Source: an uncultured Eubacteriales bacterium
GTDB taxonomy: Bacteria; Bacillota_A; Clostridia; Oscillospirales; Oscillospiraceae
Reading direction: 5' to 3'
NCBI GenBank assembly: GCA_900319835.1
Contig: ONPY01000043.1
Location: 1-19,109 of the forward strand
DNA: 19,109 nt
In this document: in pieces, positions 12,893 through 19,109 of the stretch
Layout of the letters: the number at the start of each line of letters is the position of its first letter
How positions within the stretch are numbered: position 1 is the stretch's first letter
The notes under the pieces: model-generated
The model's input: only the letters and a program-made list of their open reading frames with translations
Databases searched by the model: none
Told to the model about the DNA's origin: nothing
Made by a program: the position numbers and the translations under genes

Positions 12893-12921
12893 TTGCGGGC
12901 GGGGCTCGTTCCCGCTATAAT
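12893..12921 (+). promoter_or_regulatory. Promoter of pyk-gluQ with inverted repeat in the spacer
   Basis: TTGCGG (12893-12898), 17-base spacer, perfect TATAAT (12916-12921). GCGGG (12895-12899) and CCCGC (12911-12915) form a 5-bp inverted repeat that spans the spacer and could be a small operator. Confidence 0.75.
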
Positions 12922-12950
12922 GAAAGTATAAATCCGAGAGGAGGATTTCC

Positions 12951-14366
12951 ATGCGGAAAACCAAAATCATCTGCACCATCGGCCCCTCCAGCGAAAGCCC
13001 CGAGGTTTTCCGGGCAATGTGTCTGGCGGGTCTGAACGTGGCACGCCTGAACTTTTCCCACGGTACCCACGAGGAGCACCAGAAAAAAATCGACATGATC
13101 AAGGCCGTTCGCGCCGAGTTGAATCTCCCCATCGCCATCATGCTCGACACCAAAGGCCCTGAGTACCGCATCAAGACCTTCCGGGAGGGAAAGATCACCC
13201 TGGCCGACGGGGCGGATTTCACCTTTACGACCCGGGACGTGGTGGGCGACGAGGGCATTGTGTCCGTCAGCTACAAGGGGCTGGCGGCGGACCTCAACCC
13301 GGGCGACCGGATTTTGGTCAACAACGGTCTGGTCATCTTTGAGGTCAAGGCCATTGAGGACACGGAGATCCGCTGCCGCGTCGTCACCGGCGGCGTCCTC
13401 TCCGACCGCAAGAGCATGAGCTTTCCCGGCAAGGTGCTGCGCCAGGTCTACATGAGTGACCAGGACAAGGCCGACCTGCTCTTCGGCATCCGCAACGGCG
13501 TGGACTATGTGGCCGCCTCCTTTGTCTCCTGCAAACAGGATCTGCTGGATCTCAAGGGCTTTCTCCGGGAAAACGGCGGCGAGGACATCGACGTCATTGC
13601 CAAGATCGAAAACCAGTCGGGCGTGGACAACATCGACGAGATCTGCTCCGCCTGCGAGGGCGTCATGGTGGCCCGGGGCGATCTCGGCGTGGAGGTGCCC
13701 TTTACCGAGCTGCCCGCCATCCAGAAGTACCTCATCACCAAGTGCCGCCTGCTCGGCAAGCGGGTCATCACCGCAACTGAGATGCTCGAGAGCATGATCA
13801 CCAATCCCCGCCCCACCCGCGCCGAGATCAGCGACGTGGCCAACGCCGTTTACGACGGCACCAGCGCCATCATGCTCTCGGGCGAGTCCGCCGCGGGCAA
13901 GTACCCGGTGGAGGCCCTGCGCACCATGGGTGAGATCGCCGAGGAGACCGAACGGCACATCGACTACCGCGGCCTGTTCCAGACCCAGAGCTTCCAGATC
14001 CACAACCGGGTCGATGCCATCTCCCACGCGGCCTGCACCATGGCGGTCGACCTCGACGCCAAGGCCATCGTGGTCACCTCTCTCAGCGGGCTGACCGTGC
14101 GCATGGTCTCGCGCTTCCGGGTGCCCATCACCATTCTGGGCCTTGCCACCAGTCCCAAGGCCTGGTACAAGCTGGCCCTCTCCTGGGGCGTGGTGCCGGT
14201 TTTGACGGAGCAGTTTCCCAGCATGGAGGTTTTGAACTTCTACGCCCTGCGGGAGGCCAAGCGGGTCCTGGGTCTGGAGACCGGGGACACCGTGGTCATG
14301 ACCGGCGGCAACACCAGCGGTCAGAGCGGCAACACCAATGTCATCCGCATCGAGACCATTGTCTGA
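12951..14366 (+). CDS. pyk: Pyruvate kinase
   Basis: The 471-residue product begins KTKIICTIGPSS and has LNVARLNFSHG (28-38) with the Arg and Asn/Ser that bind K+ and phosphoenolpyruvate, MLDTKGPEYR (64-73), IAKIEN (216-221) with catalytic Lys218, ARGDLGVEV (241-249), and TATEMLESM (274-282). Residues about 75-165 form the B domain and about 345-471 the C-terminal regulatory domain; the extra PEP-utiliser-like tail of bacillar enzymes is absent. It makes ATP and pyruvate from phosphoenolpyruvate and ADP in the last step of glycolysis. The B-domain linker SMSFPGKVLRQVY differs from the usual GVNLPG pattern, which marks a clostridial subfamily. The ribosome binding site is GAGGAGG. gluQ starts four bases after the stop. 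Confidence 0.97.
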   Translation: MRKTKIICTIGPSSESPEVFRAMCLAGLNVARLNFSHGTHEEHQKKIDMIKAVRAELNLPIAIMLDTKGPEYRIKTFREGKITLADGADFTFTTRDVVGDEGIVSVSYKGLAADLNPGDRILVNNGLVIFEVKAIEDTEIRCRVVTGGVLSDRKSMSFPGKVLRQVYMSDQDKADLLFGIRNGVDYVAASFVSCKQDLLDLKGFLRENGGEDIDVIAKIENQSGVDNIDEICSACEGVMVARGDLGVEVPFTELPAIQKYLITKCRLLGKRVITATEMLESMITNPRPTRAEISDVANAVYDGTSAIMLSGESAAGKYPVEALRTMGEIAEETERHIDYRGLFQTQSFQIHNRVDAISHAACTMAVDLDAKAIVVTSLSGLTVRMVSRFRVPITILGLATSPKAWYKLALSWGVVPVLTEQFPSMEVLNFYALREAKRVLGLETGDTVVMTGGNTSGQSGNTNVIRIETIV

Positions 14367-14370
14367 GCCG

Positions 14371-15297
14371 ATGTCCGCGCCTGTCGTCGGGCGCTTTGCG
14401 CCCAGTCCCTCGGGCTATCTGCACCTGGGCAATCTGCTGGCCATGCTGCTGGCGTGGCTGGACTGCCGCTCTCTGGGCGGCGAGCTGGTCTTTCGCATGG
14501 AGGATCTGGACCCCGCCCGTTCAAAACAGGTCTATATCGACGCCCTGGCAGAGGATCTCCGCTGGCTGGGGCTCGACTGGGACCGGGGCTGGCCCGATCC
14601 CAACTATGCCCAGTCCCGGCGCACGGAACGCTATGAGGCCGCCTTTCAATTCTTACGGGAAAAGGACCTGATTTATCCCTGCTGGTGCTCCCGGAGTGAG
14701 CGGCTGGCCGCCGCCTCCGCGCCGCACCCAGGCGAAGCGGAAGCGGACCTTGGCTGCCGCTGTGCCCGCCTGGCCCCGGCCGAACGCGAAGCGCGGCTGG
14801 CCTCCGGCGCTCCCTGCGCCTGGAAGCTGCGCTGCCCGGACGAGACCATCGCCCTGACAGACGGGCACTACGGCCCCCTTGCGCAGAATCCGGCACGGGA
14901 GACGGGAGACTGCATCCTCCGCCGCTCTGACGGCGTCTTTGCCTATCAGTTGGCCGTCAGCGTGGACGACATGGAGATGGGCGTGACGCGTGTGGTGCGT
15001 GGACGGGATCTGCTCTCCTCCGCCCCCCGGCAGAAATGGCTGATTGAAACCCTGGGCGGCAAGGCCCCGGACTACTGCCACGCGCCGCTGCTCACGGCGG
15101 CCGGCGGCAAGCTCTCCAAGCGTCTGGGCTCTCTGAGCACCCAGGTGCTCCGGCGGGAGTCCACCCCGGAAGCCGTGACCGGCCATCTCGCCTTCCTCTG
15201 TGGTCTGGCGGAGACGGACGCCCCCGTCACGCCGCGGGAGCTGCTCTCCGGTTTCTCCTGGGACAAGGTCAAGACCGAGGACATCCCCCTGCCATAA
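14371..15297 (+). CDS. gluQ: Glutamyl-Q tRNA(Asp) synthetase
   Basis: This 308-residue protein is a shortened glutamyl-tRNA synthetase catalytic domain without the C-terminal anticodon-binding part. The start chosen is ATG 14371; an upstream GTG-type frame overlaps pyk. It has GRFAPSPSGYLHLGN (7-21, HIGH-type motif), FRMEDLDPAR (41-50), a zinc site made by CWC (104-106) and CRC (129-131), VVRGRDLLSSAPRQ (208-221), and KLSKR (247-251, KMSKS-type). GluQ attaches glutamate to the queuosine base at position 34 of tRNA-Asp, so the host should make or salvage queuosine. It sits four bases downstream of pyk with no evident ribosome binding site, so it is probably translated by reinitiation. A strong terminator follows. 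Confidence 0.93.
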   Translation: MSAPVVGRFAPSPSGYLHLGNLLAMLLAWLDCRSLGGELVFRMEDLDPARSKQVYIDALAEDLRWLGLDWDRGWPDPNYAQSRRTERYEAAFQFLREKDLIYPCWCSRSERLAAASAPHPGEAEADLGCRCARLAPAEREARLASGAPCAWKLRCPDETIALTDGHYGPLAQNPARETGDCILRRSDGVFAYQLAVSVDDMEMGVTRVVRGRDLLSSAPRQKWLIETLGGKAPDYCHAPLLTAAGGKLSKRLGSLSTQVLRRESTPEAVTGHLAFLCGLAETDAPVTPRELLSGFSWDKVKTEDIPLP

Positions 15298-15301
15298 AGG
15301 C

Positions 15302-15341
15302 AAGTGCCCTGCCTGGTTTCAGGCAGGGCGCTTCCCATTTT
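15302..15341 (+). terminator. Intrinsic terminator of pyk-gluQ
   Basis: AAGTGCCCTGCCTG (15302-15315), loop GTTT, CAGGCAGGGCGCTT (15320-15333): a 14-bp stem with one T-G wobble pair. The tail CCCATTTTCC is only moderately T-rich. Confidence 0.85.
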
Positions 15342-15412
15342 CCATGTTGTATCCTACCGTCTGTTTTGCTCTTTCCCGGCGGATACCGCCGGATATTTTT
15401 CGGCGTATTGCG

Positions 15413-15441
15413 TTGCTTTCGGAACATTTTCCAAGTATAAT
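15413..15441 (+). promoter_or_regulatory. Promoter of the repeat lipoprotein gene
   Basis: TTGCTT (15413-15418), 17-base spacer, perfect TATAAT (15436-15441), about 48 bases upstream of the ATG. Confidence 0.8.
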
Positions 15442-15488
15442 AGTCTTAACAAGCAGAAGATCCGCATGCTATGAGGGGAGGTTTCACC

Positions 15489-16829
15489 ATGAAGAAAGGC
15501 GTCCTTGTTCTGCTGCTGTCTGCCCTGCTGCTCACGGCCTGCGGCGCGCCTCCGGCAAACGCTCTGGCAACGCCGGTCTCGCCCGCCGCTGTGTCCACCG
15601 CGCCCGCAAAGGGAACGGCAGCGCCGTCCCCCGCCCCGGCCGCCTCTGCCGCGCCCGCGCCGCTGACCGGCAGGACGCTGGAGGAGGCCCTCGCCGCCGT
15701 GGACGGCTGGGCCGTGCCGGAAAAGAGCGGCGTCAAATACTGGCTGGAGACCGCGGAGGGGCTGAAGCTCCACTGCTGGTTTCTCTCCGGCAGCCCCAAT
15801 TACTATGAGAAGGTCTACACCGCCAACCTGAGAAAGGCTGCGTATGTGGGCGGCGTGCTCACGGTAACGGACCTGCGGGACAGCCTCGGCTTTCCCCTGC
15901 AGAGTCTGAAGGAACTGCGCCTGACCTTTTCAGCGGACAGCGCCGTGATGGAGCTGGATGCGGACGAGAGCAAACTTGCCGGGGGCGCGGGGGACAATCT
16001 GCTCTCCGGCAGCTATCGCTTTGTCCCCTGGGACAAGCCCTGCACGCCGCCCGCGGAGAGCAAAAACGTGGAGCCCTTTGGGGATCTGATCCTCTCCGGC
16101 AACGGCTTTGCCCACACGGAAAACGGCGTGGTGCGCTACTGGCTGGAGACCGCCGACGGCATCCGGCTCCACTGCTGGTTTGTCTCAGAGGATTCCTATT
16201 CTGAAAAGGTCTACACCGCCAACCCCGCCAAGGCCGAGCGGCGCGGGGACTGGATCACCTGCGACGAGCTGCTTGACGAGCAGGGGCAGGCCCTGCCTGG
16301 TCTGCGGGCGCTCTCCTTTCAGTTTCGGGAGGACAGCGTGCTCATGGCCGTGACGAGAAATCCCCAGAGTGTCGCCGGCGACGATCTTGCCAGCGGCCAG
16401 ACGCTCTTTACGCCCCATACCGGCTCCTATCTCCCGCCGCTGCTCGGCGGTGCGCAGCCCGTGGTCTCCGCGTATGACGGCTATACCTGCGCGGAGGACG
16501 GGAATGTCCGCTTCTGGCTGGAGTCCGAGGGGGAGCGCCTGAATCTCAAGCTCCACTGCTTCTTCCCCGACGGGGACCGGGGCGTCCGGGAACAGGTCTG
16601 GCATATCGATTCCGAGCAGGCCTACTTTACCGGCCCGGTGCTGACGGTGGAGGAACTGCTGGACAGCAGCGAGGAGTCGGTCTTTGACGGCTACGGCGCT
16701 TTCAGCTTCTCCTTTGTCGAGGGCCAGGTTCTGATGCATGTGGAGCGGGACGGAGAGGCCGAAGAGGGCGCGTTCTTTATCCCGGAGGGGGACTACTTCT
16801 TTTTCCCGCCCGGGTCCCAGGCAAGCTGA
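15489..16829 (+). CDS. Lipoprotein with three tandem copies of an unrecognised domain
   Basis: This 446-residue protein starts at ATG 15489 behind GAGGGGAGG. MKKGVLVLLLSALLLTAC is a lipoprotein signal with lipidated Cys18. Residues about 20-60 form an Ala/Pro/Ser/Thr-rich linker. The rest is three related units starting near 79, 211 and 336. Each has an aromatic strand pair (GVKYWLETAEGLKLHCWF at 81, VVRYWLETADGIRLHCWF at 214, NVRFWLESEGERLNLKLHCF at 339), then an acidic loop and EKVYTAN or an equivalent, a V/I-T-x-x-(D/E)LLD-like segment, and a closing L-x-F-x-F-x-(D/E)-x-x-V-L-M strand pair. Copies 1 and 2 are closest; copy 3 has diverged. Each unit keeps the LHC(W/F)F cysteine. I do not recognise the domain. 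Surface anchoring and repeated aromatic strands would suit ligand or cell-wall binding, which is speculation. The gene stands alone between its own promoter and terminator. Confidence 0.85.
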   Translation: MKKGVLVLLLSALLLTACGAPPANALATPVSPAAVSTAPAKGTAAPSPAPAASAAPAPLTGRTLEEALAAVDGWAVPEKSGVKYWLETAEGLKLHCWFLSGSPNYYEKVYTANLRKAAYVGGVLTVTDLRDSLGFPLQSLKELRLTFSADSAVMELDADESKLAGGAGDNLLSGSYRFVPWDKPCTPPAESKNVEPFGDLILSGNGFAHTENGVVRYWLETADGIRLHCWFVSEDSYSEKVYTANPAKAERRGDWITCDELLDEQGQALPGLRALSFQFREDSVLMAVTRNPQSVAGDDLASGQTLFTPHTGSYLPPLLGGAQPVVSAYDGYTCAEDGNVRFWLESEGERLNLKLHCFFPDGDRGVREQVWHIDSEQAYFTGPVLTVEELLDSSEESVFDGYGAFSFSFVEGQVLMHVERDGEAEEGAFFIPEGDYFFFPPGSQAS

Positions 16830-16843
16830 AATATAACAAGACG

Positions 16844-16890
16844 AAACGCAGGGACAGCGGCAAATCGCTTTCCCTGCGTTTTGTTTGTTT
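16844..16890. terminator. Terminator between convergent lipoprotein and dehydrogenase genes
   Basis: AAACGCAGGGA (16844-16854) pairs with TCCCTGCGTTT (16871-16881), with an inner GCG/CGC pair. TTGTTTGTTT follows on the + strand, and the opposite arm is preceded by A-rich sequence, so some activity in both directions is possible. Confidence 0.85.
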
Positions 16891-16904
16891 CTGGTAAACC
16901 GGGC

Positions 16905-17918
16905 TTACAGCTCCGCCGTGAGGCCCGCGCCTTCCCGCTCCGCCCGCTCCAGGATCACCGCCGCCGAGGCCAGATCCTGCAGGGCGATGCCCGTGGAGTC
17001 GAAGACGGTGATCTCCGCCGCCGCCTGTCGCCCCGGCGTCTTGCCGGTCAGCACGTCCCCGATCTCGGTGAGCTCCGTGAGGATGCCCGCGGTGTGGGGT
17101 TTTTCGCACTCGCCCACGGAGAAGCACTGCTCGCGGTCGTCCCCGAAGGCCTTCGCGGTGTGGAAGATCGCGGGGTCCAGTTCCTCCTTGCCGCTCATGT
17201 CCGCACCGATGCAGCTGAAATGTGTGCCGGGCTGCACCCACTCCGCCCGGATCAGCGGCGCATAGGAGGGCGTCGCGGTGAGGATCACGTCGCTCTCTTT
17301 GACAGCAGTCTTCAGCTCCGCCGCCGCGGCGATACTGTAATCCCGCTCCGCCCCGCAGGCTGCGAGCAGCGCGGCGACCTTTGCTGTCAGCTCCGGCAGG
17401 ACCTCGGCTGCCCGGGCCGGGCTTTTGGCGTTTGCCACCTGCACCCGCCGGATGCCTGGCATGGCGTAGAGCGTCGCCGCAATGAGATAGGGGCTCTGGT
17501 GGCCGCAGCCGACCATCAGCAGGCTCTTGGACTCCGGCCGCGCCAGGGCCTTGGCACCCACCGCGGCGGCCGCCCCGGTCCGGAGGCCCGTGATCGGCCC
17601 GGCGTTCAGCAGCGCCCTCGGCTCCCCGGTGCGCCGGTCAAAGAGCAGGGAGGTGCCGAAGAGGGCGGGCAGGCCCTTATTCCCGTTTTCCCCGAACCAG
17701 GACACCAGCTTTAGGCCGAAGATCTGCTCGGTCTGCAAATCGCCGGACTTGATGTCCAGATCCGCCACGCCGTGCTGAAACTCGTGAAAGACCATGGGCC
17801 AGACGTTTCCCGCGCCCGCGCTCTTCTGGCGGTAGGCTCGCTCCACGGCGGAAACCGCCATGTCCAGGGTAAAAAGGCTTTCGATCTCCTTTGCGTTCAA
17901 AATGCGAATGCAGCTCAT
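16905..17918 (-). CDS. Ornithine cyclodeaminase/mu-crystallin family dehydrogenase
   Basis: This 337-residue protein has the family's layout: an N-terminal substrate domain with GLKLVSW (68-74, conserved Lys69), ITGLRTGAAAAVGAKALA (about 109-126, conserved Arg), and a Rossmann fold opening LLMVGCGHQSPYL (133-145). FSCIGADMSGKEELD (around 230) and FDSTGIALQDLASA near the end complete it. The family includes ornithine cyclodeaminase, alanine dehydrogenase, ketimine reductases and opine-type synthases, all NAD(P)-linked; which applies cannot be read here. The position before the Arg motif reads LLNAGP where ornithine cyclodeaminases usually have an Asp-Gly, which argues against a classic ornithine enzyme. 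The ATG abuts the aminotransferase stop (TAAATG), with GGAGG inside the end of that gene, so the two are cotranslated. Confidence 0.87.
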   Translation of the reverse strand: MSCIRILNAKEIESLFTLDMAVSAVERAYRQKSAGAGNVWPMVFHEFQHGVADLDIKSGDLQTEQIFGLKLVSWFGENGNKGLPALFGTSLLFDRRTGEPRALLNAGPITGLRTGAAAAVGAKALARPESKSLLMVGCGHQSPYLIAATLYAMPGIRRVQVANAKSPARAAEVLPELTAKVAALLAACGAERDYSIAAAAELKTAVKESDVILTATPSYAPLIRAEWVQPGTHFSCIGADMSGKEELDPAIFHTAKAFGDDREQCFSVGECEKPHTAGILTELTEIGDVLTGKTPGRQAAAEITVFDSTGIALQDLASAAVILERAEREGAGLTAEL

Positions 17919-19055
17919 TTATATGCCCTCCTGTTCCAAAATCCGCAGAAACGCGCTTACAGCCTCCAGGCCCGCCTGCAGCGTTGCGGCGTTGTTGGCG
18001 TAGCCGATGCGCATGCTTTTCTCCACGCCGAAGCAGTCCCCGGGCACCACAAAGGCCCCGGTCTCCCGGTACATCCGGTCGCAGAAGCTCCGGCTGTCCA
18101 GGTCGTAGTCATAGCTCACCAGCGCCGTGGTGCCGGACTTGGGTCTGACGCAGGAGACACGCGGCTCCGAGGCGATCCAGGCGTCGAGCACCTTGAGATT
18201 GTCCCGCACCACCGCGCGGTTGCGCGCGAGCACCTTGTCCCTGTGGCGCAGGGCCACCGCGGCCAGGGCCTCGTCAAACATACCGCAGCTGATGAGATCG
18301 TAGTCCCGGTGGCTGACAACGGCGGCGCGCAGCGCTGCGTCGTGGGTGGCGATCCAGCCCAGACGCAGCCCCGCCAGAGAAAAGACCTTGGACATGCTGC
18401 TGACAGAGATGCCCTTGTCATAGAGGTCCACGACGGACTCGCTCCAGCCGTCACCCTGGGTCAGATGGCGGTAGACCTCGTCGCAGAGCAGCCAGGCGCC
18501 GCAGTCCTTTGCGATCTCCACGATCTGCCGCAGCAGCGCCCCGTCCATCAGGGCGCCAGTGGGGTTGTTGGGGTTGTTGATGCAGATGAGCCTGGTGTCC
18601 GGCGTGCACAGGGCGCGCAGCTCCTCCACGTCGGGAAGCCAGCCGTTTTCCGGCCGCAGCGGCAGTACCCGCACGTCCGCCCCGAAGCTCTCGGGGATGG
18701 AGGTGAGCTGCTGGTAGCTCGGCGAGATGCTGACGACGCGGTCGCCCGGCTCCACGAGGGAGTAAAAGACGTGGTGGTTCGCGCCCGCGGCCCCGTGAGT
18801 GGTGACGATCTCCTCCGGCTTCACCGTCCGGTACAAGCGGCTGATCCCCTCGCGGAAGGCGGGGGCGCCCTCAATATCGCCATAGGTCAGCCGCCGCTGG
18901 GCAAACGCGTCCATGAACTGCTGGCGGTCACCGCCGCATATCTCGAAGAGCTGGTCCAACGTCACCGAATACGTGCAGGTCTCTGCCACGTTGTAGGTGC
19001 ACTGGGTCTCCCACTCGTTCATCCACTGTTCCACGGCAAAGTCCCTGATTTTCAT
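17919..19055 (-). CDS. PLP-dependent aminotransferase, class I/II fold
   Basis: This 378-residue protein starts at ATG 19055 behind a good GGAGG; a longer frame to 19088 lacks a site. Motifs of fold-type I aminotransferases appear in order: LTYGDIEGAPAFREGIS (56-72), THGAAGANHHVFYSL (86-100), INNPNNPTGAL (159-169), LLCDEVYR with Asp192, SSMSKVFSLAGLRLGW with the PLP Lys223, and the substrate carboxylate Arg in KSMRIGYANN near the C-terminus. The N-terminus KIRDFAVEQWMNEWE and TCTYSVTLDQL resembles the group that includes capreomycidine-synthase-like enzymes, an impression rather than a search result. The tandem dehydrogenase gene suggests that the two act on the same amino or imino acid. Upstream sequence is cut at the window edge, so the promoter is only partly visible. 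Confidence 0.9.
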   Translation of the reverse strand: MKIRDFAVEQWMNEWETQCTYNVAETCTYSVTLDQLFEICGGDRQQFMDAFAQRRLTYGDIEGAPAFREGISRLYRTVKPEEIVTTHGAAGANHHVFYSLVEPGDRVVSISPSYQQLTSIPESFGADVRVLPLRPENGWLPDVEELRALCTPDTRLICINNPNNPTGALMDGALLRQIVEIAKDCGAWLLCDEVYRHLTQGDGWSESVVDLYDKGISVSSMSKVFSLAGLRLGWIATHDAALRAAVVSHRDYDLISCGMFDEALAAVALRHRDKVLARNRAVVRDNLKVLDAWIASEPRVSCVRPKSGTTALVSYDYDLDSRSFCDRMYRETGAFVVPGDCFGVEKSMRIGYANNAATLQAGLEAVSAFLRILEQEGI

Positions 19056-19109
19056 AGTCTTCCTCCTGAAATGAATAAAAATATGCATAAAAGAAAAAAG
19101 ATACCAGAG
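19056..19109. other. AT-rich leader of the aminotransferase operon, truncated by window edge
   Basis: The 54 bases upstream of the aminotransferase ATG hold its ribosome binding site and an AT-rich run with an imperfect symmetry (ATGAATA ... TATGCAT, about 19071-19088). Any -35/-10 pair probably lies here or beyond the edge; none could be fixed. Confidence 0.4.

Noticed and set aside
12915..14027. Minus-strand frame of 370 codons opposite pyk
   Set aside because: Shadow of an unmistakable pyruvate kinase.
1..19109. CRISPR array, phage genes, defence system or toxin-antitoxin pair
   Set aside because: No regularly spaced direct repeats and no recognisable phage, nuclease or toxin/antitoxin proteins were found on either strand.

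Overview
The window looks like chromosomal DNA from a GC-rich, low-G+C-lineage (Firmicutes/Clostridia) gut-type bacterium, most plausibly Oscillospiraceae-like. The basis is Gram-positive style lipoprotein signals, strong GGAGG ribosome binding sites, clostridial-type YchF, pyruvate kinase, PssA/Psd and YvcK, and tRNA genes with encoded CCA. This placement is inference from family resemblance; no search was run. The first ~2.2 kb and the patch around 7.3-7.7 kb read visibly less GC-rich than the rest.

Layout. 1-1811 (+): the 3' end of a hybrid histidine kinase (receiver domain), overlapping a family 1 extracellular solute-binding lipoprotein, then a 24-codon overlapping ORF that may be the stump of a third gene, and a large hairpin. 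2091-4007 (+): promoter, ychF, and a TRIC/UPF0126 membrane protein coupled by an ATGA overlap, closed by a bidirectional terminator. 4011-6638 (-): an operon read right to left as a GHMP kinase closely resembling plant galacturonokinase, a sugar-1-phosphate nucleotidyltransferase, and a nitroreductase. 6640-7250: a palindromic GC-rich patch, tRNA-Glu and tRNA-Met (-), divergent promoters around an AT-rich inverted repeat, and tRNA-Val (+). 7321-7711 (+): a decayed IS3-type orfA (in-frame stop plus frameshift, no orfB).

7750-10027 (-): histidine phosphatase, NUDIX hydrolase and a YvcK-family protein, behind a good promoter. 10043-12803 (-): a phosphatidylethanolamine operon made of an LPG-synthase-type flippase domain protein, pssA and psd, with stop/start overlaps, one promoter and one terminator. 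12893-15333 (+): pyk and gluQ, four bases apart. 15413-16890 (+): a monocistronic lipoprotein built of three tandem copies of one unrecognised domain. 16905-19055 (-): a PLP aminotransferase and an ornithine-cyclodeaminase/mu-crystallin-type dehydrogenase with abutting stop and start codons.

The most interesting item is the kinase/nucleotidyltransferase pair at 4687-6638. The kinase has the galacturonokinase version of the sugar-binding motif (Ala where galactokinase has Glu), so the pair is a candidate bacterial route from free galacturonate, or a related uronic acid, to a nucleotide sugar. Next come the triplicated-domain lipoprotein, the flippase-PssA-Psd operon, and the palindromic/IS relics clustered around the tRNA genes.
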